A stretch of 64,000 nucleotides of DNA. Origin: Caenorhabditis remanei. Its lineage: Eukaryota; Nematoda; Chromadorea; Rhabditida; Rhabditidae. Numbering within the stretch: the stretch's first letter is position 1; every line of letters begins with the position of its first letter. The stretch is taken from the NCBI RefSeq assembly GCF_010183535.1, contig NC_071331.1:8556001-8620000 (forward strand), given 5' to 3'. Below, piece by piece: positions 1 to 12,474 of the stretch. The notes beneath the pieces were generated by a model. The model saw nothing but the letters and a program-made list of their open reading frames with translations. It had not been told where the DNA came from and made no database searches. A program made the translations under genes and the position numbers.

Positions 1-902
1 CAGTTTGGGAAAGTGGAAAAGTGAAAGGTTTTCAGATTGATAGAAGAAGACAAAACTTTGAAAATGTGAGATTTTCGAAACATAAATTTTCTGAGGAATT
101 TTTTATACCGGCATCGCTCAGATCTTCTAGTAGTCTTCTGAAACCACATGTTTGTATACAGTACCGCTCAAAAAACTGGAAATTTTAGCTGTTTACTTTG
201 GAAAATGATTGTTGGTTGTACCTGTATCTTTACATTGTCAGGGAATGTCTGTCCGTTCTATTTGGAAAGCTGAAAAAGTTTTAGCCAAAAATCTACAGAG
301 CAATCAGGATTGGTCTGAAATTATTTGGATTGGTCTGAAATTATTTCTATTTGATTTATTTTTTTCTGAACTGAACTTTTTGAAAAAAAGTAGTATAGTG
401 GTTTTTGGATAAGTTTTTGGATTACTATCGGATTATAGTTTACGAACACTTCTCAATTTAATAGATTTCTAAACCAGTAATTTTTCAGGATATCAGGTTT
501 TCTGAAATTTACTGCTTCATAGCGGTTTCTTTTTGTTATACTTGCAAAAAATTTGATGATTGCGCTAATATCACATCGACTGTTCATATTCCTAATTGCC
601 GGGCAGAGGCCTGAGAAAAATGTTGATTTAGAACGGACCGTAACGTGACAAATATGATGATGAGTTAGTTATGGGACGATGTCAGTATCAGTGTTGTTAA
701 AAAGATTCTATAGCGTGACTGGAGGTTAAGATACCATTGTTGGGAATTCCGACTACCGGGTAAAAAATATTCACTTGCCATCATTTTTGGTCAGTATCAG
801 CATACAAATGCTGGCAAGGTCAAAATAAAAGTGTTGAAACTGGAAAACGTGAGATTTAGTTTTAAACAAATCGTTTGCTCCTAGTGAACCCAATCTTCAA
901 AC
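1..902. other. Gene-free AT-rich stretch
   Basis: No open frame here has splice partners, a signal peptide or a recognisable domain. Short AT-rich frames exist on both strands but look like chance. I see no repeat or RNA gene. Confidence 0.6.
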
Positions 903-2000
903 TATTAGGTTGTCCCATAAGTTTTCGAACATTATTGAATTCAAATTTATTCAAAGCCAGAATATTACAAAAATCAAACATAGTGACCACCTTTATCCAC
1001 GACTCTTTGCCATTTAATAGGTAGAGATTCAATACCTTTCCGCCAAAACTCAGGCTGCTTCGAGTCAAAATACTTCTTCAACCATTTCTCGACCTCTGAC
1101 TTTGTTTTGAAGTCCTGGCCTTCAAAGGATCGATGTATGTCGCTGAACAGATGGTAATCCGAAGGAGCGATATCAGGGCTGTACGGAGGGTGAGCAGGGA
1201 CTCTCCAGTGGAATGTAGCCCGGAGAGACTTGATCGTCTTTGCGGTGTGTGGTCTTGCGTTGTCATGGAGGTAGTGGACTTTGTGACCGTGTAGAGGGGA
1301 GGTTTTCAGTTTGGGCTTCACCTTTTGTAATTGAGAAGAATAGTAGTCGGCGGTGATAGTTTTTGCCCCCGGAAGCAGTTCCCAATAAAGCACTCCATGA
1401 ACAGACCACCAGACGGAGAGCACTATTTTCTTTGGGTGTAACTCCTGTTTGACGACATCCTCTTGCTGTTTATCAGCATCAACCCACTGGGCTCTCCTGT
1501 GGTGGTTTTCGTATAAGACCCACTTCTCGTCCGACGTAACCAAATGATCCAGCCAGTTGAAATTAGGTTGGTGGGTTAGAAGATGCAGTGACATGTCCAC
1601 TCGGCGCTCAAGGTCAAAGTTAGACAATTTGTGTGGTATCCATCTTCCCATTTTTTTTAACTTGCCAAGAGCTCCCAGTCATCTTTCTACCGCAGAGTGA
1701 GTAGAGCCCATTACTGTTGCCAGTTCACGAATGGATTGAAGTGAGTCACTTTCCACTACCTCCCGTAACTTGTCAATGTCGAACTCCACTGGTCTTCCAG
1801 AACGTGCTGCTTCGGTCAAAGAAAAATCATTATTTTTGAAACGATGGACCTAACGGCTAATTGTCTGCCGTTGAGGGGCAATATCCTTTTAAACTTCAAC
1901 CATACGTTCTTCAATCTCAGTGATTTTGGAGTTAGATAGAAACAAAAATAAAATGAGTTGTTCGAGATTTATTCTGCCACTGCGAACACAAACAACTAAT
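903..2000 (-). mobile_element. Mariner-family DNA transposon, right end lost
   Basis: The left end is visible: a TA (903-904) is followed by a mariner-like terminal sequence starting TTAGGTTGTCCCATAAG at 905. The transposase is read on the minus strand. No matching inverted terminal repeat (CTTATGGGACAACC) appears to the right up to about 2340, so the copy is truncated or decayed at that end. The extent to ~2000 is set by the N-terminal transposase homology. The element is probably immobile. Confidence 0.85.
974..1990 (-). pseudogene. Mariner transposase pseudogene (three in-frame stops)
   Basis: This is a DD34D mariner transposase, which cuts and joins DNA at TA sites. The C-terminal 225 codons (974-1651) are open and keep the catalytic core: SDEKW holds the first Asp, HDNARPH the second, and SPDIAPSDYHLF holds the third. 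Upstream the same frame continues through the N-terminal helix-turn-helix region (SLTEAARSGRP and SIRELATVMGS) but is cut by stops at 1679-1681 (TGA), 1850-1852 (TAG) and 1889-1891 (TAA). The start codon is not identifiable. The catalytic domain has outlasted the DNA-binding domain, but the copy cannot make a full transposase. Confidence 0.92.
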
Positions 2001-2453
2001 AAAAACTAAACTGCATGAAACTGAGCACTGTTAGAAAAAACTTTTTCTGACAGTGAAAAAAGTTTGTCCATTTCACCGCCTAGTATCACTGAGAATAAAA
2101 AATACAATAGTACAGTACTGCAAATTCAAAAAGTATAAGCATATATAGTTGTTCATTTGAGAAATCTTGCCGTTTTAAAACAGTAATATTTTTGACGAAA
2201 ACTCACATACATAGTAAAGAGACGAAATTACCAAACTTTTCATATTTTTCCTACTACTAATAGCTTTAAATATCAGATTTTGACTCAACAAAAAATTGCT
2301 TATTCAAAAAAAAACTTCTGTTTTAGTGTGGTCATAAGAGTTGACTATCGCGAGAGCAGACGATACCACGAGTACTGTCGAAAAAATAAAGTTTCGACAA
2401 GGATTTTCAAAAAAAACTTCGCGCGCTGAAACGCGCAAGCGCATAAAGTTCTG
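2001..2453. other. AT-rich spacer, no gene seen
   Basis: Possible decayed end of the mariner followed by unannotatable AT-rich sequence. Nothing else recognised. Confidence 0.5.
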
Positions 2454-2552
2454 GGCGGAGCTTAAACTGCAAGCGGCGCGGTTTTTAATTTGGAAAAAAC
2501 AACTGGAATTAGAACCGCGCCGCTTATTTAAGCTTGCAGTTTAAGCTCCGCC
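2454..2552. repeat. 99 bp imperfect palindrome
   Basis: GGCGGAGCTTAAACTGCAAG (2454-2473) is perfectly inverted at 2533-2552, and the inner segments (CGGCGCGGTTTT against GAACCGCGCCG) also pair. It is a GC-rich hairpin in AT-rich surroundings, consistent with a small MITE or foldback remnant. Confidence 0.8.
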
Positions 2553-3589
2553 AAATAAAGGCTCTGATGGTCCTAGTTTGGTAGGTAAGCCCAGTGGTGG
2601 GCCATCGGATTGCCTCTGGTAGCCAACCAAAGGGTATCCAAACATCCACATCATTTAACCGGGGATTTGAGGGAGCTCAGCAAAAACCATTGTGGGTAAC
2701 TTTGAAAATGAGAAAAATAACCGTTTCAAAACAGAATTTTTTTTTTGCAACAAGGAGTCGCACCCAATTATACAGCTTGAAAAAATGTCTAAAACAGATA
2801 CTCTGTTTCAAACCTGAGCGCTTTCAAAAGTTGAAAGTAACGTTCGGCTATTGTGTTGAAATATTGAAAACTTTCACCACCCAAATCCATAGAACAGAAT
2901 CTTGAGTAATCCGAACCAATTCTTTCTTTTCTCTCCTCAAAGTTCATAAGGTTCAAATATTGTACTCTTTGGACATTGTCATCTTGTTTGTTTGGTTTTC
3001 CCTCTTCCGCAGTTCCTTTTGACTACAATTTCATGAGTACATTCTATGTATATTTGCTGAATAGGGGAGGGGGATGATGTGTGGTGCAGGATGTGTCCTC
3101 CTACTTATTTTAAAGGTGGGGGAAGTTATGTTACATAATCTGATGTTTCAATGAAGTCATTTCAAAAAAGTTACTGATGTTCGTTTTAACACGATGACAT
3201 TGAATTACAGTAATCACAGTTCTGCCGAGAAGAATGACATCATCTTCTTTTTACAACACATGCAACACAAAAAAGTACGTGAAAAACTCAATAAAAGCAT
3301 ATTGAAACACACAAAAATTGATCTTCCGATCTCGATTCCCTTCTATACACATGTCCTTCTTATGTTATCAGTTTAGACAGGAAAACGTTGGATGTTTGAG
3401 TTTTGGATGCATCATGATAAGGGATGGGAGGAATAGAATATAGGAGGGGAGTGTATAGAAATCAGATTGGTGAAAATGGAGGGGTCTGGAGTGATTGAGG
3501 GAGAACGTTTCACAGAAATAGAAGTTTTTAACAGATACCATTAAAACTATCACAATCTTTACGGCTTCAATACGTGGTGAAAACGTAAA
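2553..3589. other. No gene recognised
   Basis: AT-rich, with short unsupported open frames only (for example 2594-2905 and 3194-3376). No repeat structure noticed. Confidence 0.5.
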
Positions 3590-6500
3590 ATTTTGATAAA
3601 AATTGGAATTCATGATCTCATAGATGACATCGATTTTGAAATCTGTTTCACAACTGAGTTAGAAACTGGATCGAAGTTCTCAGTTTGATAGTTGGGAAAT
3701 GCGAGAAATTTTTTGAGTTTTTCAAGAAACCCTTGTGAAATTAGTGTTCGAAATGGGACGAGTAGGGACGTCCCGCGTCCCTGTCTCGTTCGTCCCGGAT
3801 AGTCATAAAAACGTTAAAAATGAACTTATGTTTTTGAAACTTTGAAAATAGCTATGTCTTCAGACTCGGTGAAAGTTTGACTACTCTCCGACTAAAATTT
3901 ACTGTTTTCCAAAATGACCGGCTAGGGGAAACTGAGCTTTCACTTTACTTTAAAGTCTTCAAGACGATGGAATAACCAGAAGGAAAAGGTTATTTTCCAA
4001 ATTAAAACTTTTTGAAAATGAAAAACAGATTGGAAACCAATCGTCACACCAGTCGTTTAAAGCTATACTTTATTTTCTGTTACATGATTGAGATATTGAT
4101 TATCGGATTCACTGAAACACAGCGCCCCGAAACGGGATACAGCGCTGAAAAATTTCAAACGTTCGCCGGGGAGCGCGTTTGCTATTTCAGTGCATTTTCA
4201 GAGGCACTTTTTTCAAAGTGTTATAACTTTTTATAGAGCGAATTAAAATAAATTCTGAGACCTAACTATTGTAGAGGATAAGCTCTTTTATCGATTTTTT
4301 ATGATTTTAAATTTTTAAAAATGCTTAATCGCTGAGATCATTCGAGAGTTTTCGAAAAAACACTCAAAATTGCTTGTTTTTGGACGAATTCCCTACTTTT
4401 TCAGAACTTTTTTAAATGAAAAAAACAAAAAAAGGCATGAATAACTGACATCATACCGAAAATTCGCGTAACATTAACACTAGTGGGATAAAACGCTGAA
4501 ATTGCACAATTCGAGTATTCATGTCATATTTGCGTATTATAACCGAAATTTCTTAATTTTATTGTTGATCTAGATGTCTCGAAACATATAAACTATTTTC
4601 AAAGCAGTTCAACAACTTCCCATTGAAAAAAAACCCGTTTTTTCAAAAATGTCATTTTCCAATTTTTGCATTCACTCTCAAAAAGAAGAAATTAAGGTTC
4701 CAGGTGTGATTTTTGAATCTATATCATCTTCTATTATACTGAATTACTCAATATGTCGAGATCCCTAGTACTTTTGCCGTGTATCACTTATTTTTCAATC
4801 AAAAACTGCTTTGACGGGTTTTAGGGTCTCATCAATGATTTTATGTTTCCTGTAACGATTTCTTTATTTTATAATCACTCAAATAGTCGAGAAACTTTTT
4901 TTCATTCAAAAAAGTTCTGAAAAAGTAGGGAATTCGTCCAAAAACAAGCAATTTTGAGTGTTTTTTCGAAAACTCTCGAATGATCTCAGCGATTAAGCAT
5001 TTTTAAAAATTTAAAATCATAAAAAATCGATAAAACAGCTTATCCTCTTCAATAGTTAGGTCTCAGAATTTATTTTAATTCGCTCTATAAAAAGTTATAG
5101 CACTTTGAAAAAAGTGCCTCTGAAAATGCACTGAAATAGCAAACGCGCTCCCCGGCGAACGTTTGAAATTTTTCAGCGCTGTATCCCGTTTCGGGGCGCT
5201 GTGTGATATCTAGTCGGAAAGTTCTCTCCAGAGAAATACAGTGATTGACATTTACGGTATACCTAATTATCTCTTCTTGTTGGTATTGTGATAGTTAGTG
5301 GTGTGATGTGATAGATTCTTCATAACTTTTTGAAGTCCGTAAGAGTATTTAAACCGCCTCTATCTTTTCAATCAGGTTACAAAGAAACTAATATAGTACA
5401 GGCACATCCTACAATGTTTAAAACTTAGTGTTAACAGTTATTTCCAGTTTGAAACAGTCAAGAAGATGTATAAGTATTTTGTTGGTTTCTCAAAAATGTT
5501 GATCAGAATCTTATGAAATCCGGTTTCAAAAGTTCTTGGAATACAGTTCTTTAATAGTAACCTAATTAACATTACTATCTGTTTTGTTATTGATTCTTTT
5601 GTGAGACTCGAATCAACAAACGTTTAATTTCAGTTTCAAAATGAACACGTAAAATGTTGCTACCACAAGAAAACGATCTTAATTCCATTCTCCCTTAAAA
5701 AATTAGTAGCCACAGTAAGGATCCGACTAACATTTATATAAAAGTCGATTTGGTATTATGTGGAAGTTGAAACATAGGTAAAAATTAGAATTCATGCTCT
5801 CATAGATAATATCGATTCTGTATCCATTTTCAGAACTGAGGTTTAATAAAACTCAAAACAATTGGAGTTTTGCAAGTAACCATAGTGAAACTAGCGCTCG
5901 AAATATGACGATTTGGGACGTCCCGCGCGTCCCGGATAGCCACAAAACGGTTAGAAATAAACCTATATTCTTGAAACTTTGGAAATCGCGTTCCCAGCTA
6001 TGTCTTCAGGCTCTGTGAAATTTTGACAACTCGCCGACAAAAATTAACTATTTGCAAACTGACCGGAAAATAGTGGGATTTTCCGAGCGCTAGGTGAAAC
6101 GGAGTTTTCAGATTATCTTAAAGTCTTCAAGAATTTGTAATGACCAGAAGAAAAAGGTTATTTTCCAAACTAAAACTTTATGAAAATGTAAAACAGATTG
6201 GAAAACAATCGTCACACTGGCATTATCGTTTTAATTTATTTCCTGTTACATGATTGAGATATTGATTATCGGATTCACTGATATCTAGTCGGAAACTTGT
6301 GGCCAAAGAAATACACTGATTGACATTTTCGGTATTATGATCTCTTTTCGTTGGTATAGTTAGTGTATGATGTGATAGATTCTTCAAAACTATTTTTTTA
6401 AGCTATGAGAGTAATTGCAAACCGCTTCCACCTTTTCATTCAAATTACATAGAAAAAATTATACGAGCACCGTGCACTGTAAAAAAATTAGTTTTAACTG

Positions 6501-7640
6501 ATACTTTCAGTTTGAAACAGTCAAAATGAGGAAAATAATTTTTGTTGATTTCTCAAAAATGTTGATCAGAATCTTATAAAATCCGGTTTCAAAAGTTCTT
6601 GGAATACAGTTCTTTAATAGTAACCTAATTAACATTACTATCTGTTTTGTTATTGATTCTTTTGTGAAACTCGAATCAACAAACATTTAATTTCAGTTTC
6701 AAGATGAACACGTAAAATGTCACTACCACAAAAATATGATTTCAATTGATTCCTCACAGAACAAATTTGTAGTCACAGTAAAGAACCTACTAACATTTAT
6801 ATAGAAGTCAGTTTAGTATTATGTGTAAGTTGAAACATAGGTAAAAATTAGAATTCTTGATCTCCTAGATAATATCGATTTTGAAATCTGTTTCGCAACT
6901 GAGTTTTAATAAAACACGAAAAAAATTGGAGTTTAGCAAGACACTGTGATTAAACTTGCGCTCGAAATATGGGACGTCCCGCGCGTCCCGGATAGCCACA
7001 AAACGGTTAGAAATAAACCTATATTCTTGAAACTTTGGAAATCGCGTCCCCAGCTATGTCTTCAGGCTCTGTGAAATTTTGACAACTCGCCGACAAAAAT
7101 TAACTATTTGCAAACTGACCGGAAAATAGTGGGATTTTCCGAGCGCTAGGTGAAACGGAGTTTTCAGATTATCTTAAAGTCTTCAAGAATTTGTAATGAC
7201 CAGAAGAAAAAGGTTATTTTCCAAACTAAAACGTTTTTTTAAAATGAAAAACAGATTGGACGGCGTTTTCCAACCTAAAGTCACACTGGCATAATCTTTT
7301 AAATTTTTTTTCTGTTTCGTGATTGAGAAATTGATTACCGGATCCACTGATACTTAGTTGGAAACTTGAGACAACAGAAATACACATTGACATTTTCGGT
7401 ATAATTATCTCTTCTTGTTGGTATTGTGATAGTTAGTGATGTGATGTGATAGATTCTTTAAAGCTATTTTTTAAGCTGTGAGAATAACTATTAACCGCTT
7501 CCACCTTTTCATTCAAAGTACATAGAAAAAGTTATACGCGCACCGTGCATTGTAAAAAAATTAGTTTTAACTGATACCTCCAGTTTGAAACAGTCAAAAT
7601 GAGGGAAAATAACTTTTGTTGGTTTCTCAAAAATGTTGAT
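3590..7640. repeat. Three-copy ~1.06 kb tandem repeat
   Basis: Copies start near 3590, 5774 and 6837. They share, in order, a segment around CTCATAGATNATATCGAT, a GC-rich GGGACGTCCCGCG patch, GGATTCACTGATAC/ATATCTAGT, a GTGATGTGATAGATTC stretch and CCAGTTTGAAACAGTCAA. Copy 1 is ~2.18 kb only because a 1.09 kb foldback element sits inside it; copy 3 is partial and continues into the inverted-repeat arm at 7274. Copies 2 and 3 are more alike than either is to copy 1. No coding capacity is evident. Confidence 0.85.
4116..5203. mobile_element. Non-autonomous foldback DNA element
   Basis: About 285 bp at the left (CACAGCGCCCCGAAACGGG from 4118) is repeated inverted at the right end (ending CGGGGCGCTGTG at 5203). 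The central ~500 bp is unique and AT-rich. Tandem-repeat copy 2 gives an empty site (ACTGATATC at ~6287). In the filled copy the junctions read ACTGA|AACACAGCG and GCTGTG|TGATATC, suggesting a TGA target duplication. No transposase is encoded, so mobilisation would need a trans source. Confidence 0.82.
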
Positions 7641-9089
7641 CAGAATTCGGTTTCACAGGTTCTTGAAATACAGTTTTTGAAAAATGGTTAGCTAATTCAA
7701 TCTTATCATCCAGTAATTCTCATAACTGTCAGTACTGTCAGGAAAAGCAATTCGAAAACCCGAATGTCTGCTGGCTCAAAACATGGTTCGACTTGATTTT
7801 GAAAAAAAGACTTTACTGGAACCTTAAACGAGCATGTACTAAAACGTTGTTATATCTGACAGTTTCAACAACTTGTTGGAACATTGGTTTTTTTTTTAAA
7901 TTTTTACTGGGCGTGATAACATAAAAACCACGCTCTAAACTTTTAAAATGTTGTCTGAAATTATGGCAGATCGACAGAGATATTTCTTCAATAGTACGCT
8001 ACTGTTTCGAGAAACACGTTGAAGCAGAGCTTCAACAATGCCCAATGATCCGTCGTGTGTGTGTTATGAATTGAAATACATACAAGATGTAATAGTTTCT
8101 CAAAAAAATATATACTCAAGGCAACTTTTTGAAACATTGTAAACTACTTATGTGACTTTTGTGTTAGAATAGATCCGAAGAAAGTCAGAACATTGGTGGT
8201 TTTTAGTTTTATTAGATCCTCAAAAGATGGCCAAAGTCGTTATCTACTCTTCATTTTGTTAATAAATTGCAAACAAAATTTTTACAAGTTAAAACAATTG
8301 CAAAAAAACGAATTAAAAGCGAAAATGATTTCAGTCTGAAACAGTTTAAAAATATGTTGCAACCGCGCGCTGTTGTAATTCCATTGGCTGGAAACTCAAA
8401 AAATTGTCTTGAACCAACAGAATAAACCTTCCCACTGACAAAATTCGGTCAAACTCATGCAGAAGCGAATGTCAAAAAGTACAGTACCAAAAATGGTAAA
8501 ACGTGTTCACATAAGATCACTACATTTAGACCCAAAAGACCATAACGAGTATCTGAAACAGTAAGTCTATATCATAACAAAAGAACGTGTCAAAATCTGA
8601 AACACAATATTTCGATCACGTAACATCTTTCCTTTTTCAATATCACACATATTCTTAACTTCCGTTTCGTTTTCCAGGAAATTCCATTGGATTGCACCTG
8701 GATTATCCTGATATCAAAGCACAAACTTTTATGGACAGGAAATCAAAAAAATGGAGCACAAAAACATTCAAAAAACTTTTGAAGATTTCTCACGTCCACA
8801 TTTTTTTTGCATCTCTCAAAGAGCAAAGTACAGAGAGTGGGGGGGTACATAAAGATCAAATAATGTGTTGTGTTTTCAATTGAAATATCTTTTTGCGCGC
8901 ATTGAGAGAATGCACGTTATGCAAAGAAAAGCGACTGGAAGCAATCGAAAGATCAATTATATAATGTACGGGAAGCAGAGCAAAGATTGTTCCGTTTCAA
9001 TTTGAGGGGACGGAGATTCCATTCTACACAGAGTGAGTCGGTAAATAGAGGAAACAATGTGTGGAACGTAGCGAAGATTTGAAATATTT
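7274..9089. repeat. Inverted repeat 1, left arm (1,816 bp)
   Basis: Base n here pairs with base 25316-n at 16227-18042. Every stretch I compared is identical, including a chance 63-codon frame at 8692-8883 that reappears at 16433-16624 on the other strand. The arm starts inside tandem-repeat copy 3 and ends mid-sequence in unique DNA at both edges; there are no transposon ends. The spacer (9090-16226) holds a secreted-protein gene and the UBR pseudogene. Confidence 0.93.
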
Positions 9090-10199
9090 GGAATGGGGAG
9101 AGAAATGTCTGGAAATGTGAGGGACCAGGTGGAAAATCTTGAATGAAAATTTTGGACTTTGATATTTTAGACCGTGAAAAATGATTAAACTGATCGAAAC
9201 GTTCTCGAGAATTTAACGAATCCGAAATTTTTTTGTTTAAGGTAGTGGTAATTTTACATGGCGGCCGTAGCAGATGAAAAAGTCAAACTATTTAGTGAAA
9301 ATTAGAATTCCCGTTTCATATTATTAGGAAAACCGTTTACTTATAAAAAATTATAGTTAATTCCACCTACCATCACATATGTAGCTCATCCATGCATTCT
9401 GGCGTCAAAATACCTTTTGAGATGTCTCGTTTTTTGAATGTGCTGAAAACCTTTTTGTGTTTATGAGACAATCTCTGACTGACACGAGCATATTTCTAAT
9501 GGCCATGTTACACATGTACCAAGTTAATCCGTTTCAGCTGATTTGATTTCCAGTTATTCTGATTTTTCTCAATTTTTTTAACTGAAATTGTTAGAGAAAT
9601 GTATTAACCTACATAGTTCAATTTTGGACGAAGATTCCAAAATGGGAGTCCCCATTTCGAGCGCTAGATAGATTGAAGTCATTTTTTACATTTTCTCGAT
9701 TTTTCCAAAAACAAAAAGGCAGAGTTAAAATGTTTTGCATGCAACATTTCGGAGTTCACAAATGTACAATTCTGTCGTTCTGAAAACGTCTTGAAGTATC
9801 ATCATTTTTGTGTGATAGTCAGCAATCACAACTGGCTCTATATTTATGTCGGGCAGTGTATCAGTAACGACATCGACGGTTTTGAAACTTGTGCTTTCAG
9901 TTGTGTTTAAAAATATTTATACTTCGATCTCATTCATTCTATTTTTCTTTCAGAAGCCAATTTTGTAAAATTGTTGGAACTTATCTGAAAAAAATGACAA
10001 GGTAACATTGACAAGTTAACTATCTATACGGTTTCCAAGTGAATTGAAAAAATATAACCTTTAATATTCTTGGGACTCGACATATCCCATTTATTTTGTG
10101 AGAGTTCCAGTTTTCGAATCTTCAAGTAAAAACAAAACAACAAGCAGTTTATTTTGAGGTTAAACAATTATCCATCAATTACTTCAACAGTAGAATGCA
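9090..10199. other. Intergenic, nothing recognised
   Basis: AT-rich with no supported gene. It probably includes the 3' flank of the minus-strand gene at 10200-10773. Confidence 0.5.
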
Positions 10200-10773
10200 T
10201 CAATACAGAATTGGAAGTCCGTATAGTTTCATTAATTCGTGATCTACTTTTCCGATATGACAACTACTTCGAAGTTCAATCGGCAATGAAATAAGAATTG
10301 TAACATTACATTCAGGTATATAAGTCAATGAATCAAGAAAACAACTAGCAGTCTTTTCACAGGAATTCAGCAATTCATTTTTATTTTCTTTCTGTTGGTC
10401 CTGTTTGCCGGAGCACTTTTCCCAAATTTCATCGTGTTTTTTACTAGGGATACATCCGCCTATTTTCTCCATCAAGTAATGAAGCCAACGTGTTTTTCTT
10501 GTCAAGCTTTCACCATAAAGTTGGGTGGTGTGGCAGTTGGATTTGGAAGGTAGACAGTATTGTGCATTGAAAATATCGAGAAGTAGGAGGATGTATTCTG
10601 AGGGATTCGGGTGAAATATGGAATCCAATTTTGAGAAAAGGGTGCGGTTCTGTAATAGTTCGAGTAAAAAATGCAAATATTACAACAACAAAACCCACTG
10701 TCACACATTCATTAGATTTGTCTTTTTGTCCTAACGCAACCAATGGAAAAAGAAATAGGAAGTAGAAAAGCAT
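10200..10773 (-). CDS. Small secreted Cys-containing protein, two exons
   Basis: Exon 1 is 10705-10773 and exon 2 is 10200-10649; the 55 nt intron is in phase 0 (GTGACA donor, TTACAG acceptor). The product is 172 residues. Residues 1-16 (MLFYFLFLFPLVALGQ) form a classical signal peptide, so the protein should be secreted. The layout is the family plan seen in all paralogues here: exon 1 with signal peptide and a Cys just before the donor, exon 2 opening NRTLFSK. Closest relative in the window is 21179-21728, with which it also shares upstream sequence. The family resembles nematode T20D4.11-like (DUF19) secreted proteins in size and cysteine content, but I cannot confirm that. Function unknown. 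Confidence 0.8.
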
Positions 10774-12474
10774 GACTTCTAAATGTATTTCTCTTCTCCA
10801 CTGGAACTTATATATGTTCCAGAATAATGAAAGAATTCGTCATTTTGTTTAGTAGACATTCTAAAGGTATTTGTTCTGAAAAAAAATATGTCATAACGCA
10901 ATAATGAAATCAATTCAACCATTTTCCGGTAGAAGGATTTGTTTTGTATTTCAGGAATGTGCTTGAAATTGGGAAATAAAACTTAGGAAAATCTAGAAAC
11001 AGGCTAATCTGGCTTCATCAATTACCAATTGAAAAAGTTGCGTTCCGATAAAATACAGTTGCATGAGAATTAGGAAAACATCATTCGACATTACGGTTAC
11101 AAAAAGTTATTAGTTGATACGCGTATTGAAATGGAGATTGAGTTTCGGAAAAATCAGTTTAAATTCAAAAATTAAGGTGTTGACGATTGCTCAATTCGAA
11201 ATCAGAATGTTATCCTAATAGAAGCAATATTCAAAACATTGATATTGATAATTTTTTAGAATTGAAACAGAAAAGAATTGTGTTTCAGAAAGTTTTGATA
11301 ATGGCAGTGAACCTACTTTGTCAATAATAAGATCAAGTATCCACCAATTCCCTGTAAAGCTACTTTTTGAAAATGGAAATAATCAGAATTATCGGCTCTA
11401 AATTTACTTAGGAAATGTTATGGAACTTCAACCGGAAAAATGAAATATTATGAACTGCTCCTCTTCATACAACGTATTTTATGCTAAAACAAAGCTTACA
11501 GTGAGATGAGTTTACTATCAGCTATCCATTAAAACAAAAAATCATGTTTCAAATAACTTTTTTTAATAACTAATTTCATCTAGTTTCCCAGTTTGAGTGT
11601 AACCAGCTGAGTGAAATTGTAATTTTTCTCGGACCGGCTCGACATTAAAATTCAAAATTTTTTTGAAATTTCTTTCAAAAAATGTCAAATTTTTGACTAC
11701 ACTTCAGGATTCAATCAAAAGCTAATTATGCATCAAGAAATTGGATTATTTTGATGTAAAATCTTTAAACAATTCACAAAATCCGGTCAAAAAATAGGAC
11801 CGGGCACGGCTGGCTGAGGCTGAAACTTGACAATTTTGGAGACTATGTACCGTATCTTTTTAAAGAATCATCCAAGTTAATTCTGAAATGGGTCCCACAC
11901 CGTACCGCGTAAAATGGGTCCTACACCGTACCGCGTAAAATGGGTCCTACACCGTACCTGGAAATTTTTTCGATTGCGTTTTTTGTTTCCACATGTTCTT
12001 TAATTCATCCCTTCCTGTTGTAAAAAGATTTCCCATATCAATTTAAACAGACTTATTGTTAGAAAAGTACATTTTCTTCTGACTTTCCAACAGATAAACA
12101 ACTTGTTGCCTGTCGGCAAGACAATGAAAACGATATCTTTTTTGTTATGAAATAAATCGAAATTATTTACTCTTCACTATTTCCTCAGTTCCTCAGTTTA
12201 CTCTTCCTAGAGAGCATCTTATCTGCTGAGAGAAAACACTTGCAAAAAAGAGAGAAACAAACACATCTCCTCAGCGCCTCTTGATGTCCACTGTCATAAT
12301 TTTTGCCTCCCACAGCAATATTTCTGTCCGCTTGTTTACTACTTTACGCTGATACATATAGTCGCAGATATCGTTTGATGTAGTTCTCTGAATCATTTTT
12401 CACTGAGTTTTTCAATTCTTTAGTAACTTTCTCACTTTTTCACTTTTTCTGCTTATTTCAGCTCGTCTCACGGA
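10774..12474. other. Intergenic DNA and UBR 5' flank
   Basis: AT-rich, no gene supported. It contains a short 26 bp tandem repeat at 11887-11958. A TTATTTCAG acceptor ends at 12461, 13 nt before the UBR start codon, and could be a cis or spliced-leader acceptor. Confidence 0.5.
11887..11958. repeat. 26 bp tandem repeat, ~2.8 copies
   Basis: The unit AATGGGTCCTACACCGTACC plus GCGTAA is repeated at 11887, 11913 and 11939, the last copy truncated. It is more GC-rich than its surroundings. Confidence 0.85.

Noticed and set aside
8692..8883. 63-codon frame duplicated identically at 16433-16624
   Set aside because: Identity follows from the inverted repeat, not from selection. The frame has no signal peptide, splice sites or recognisable domain.
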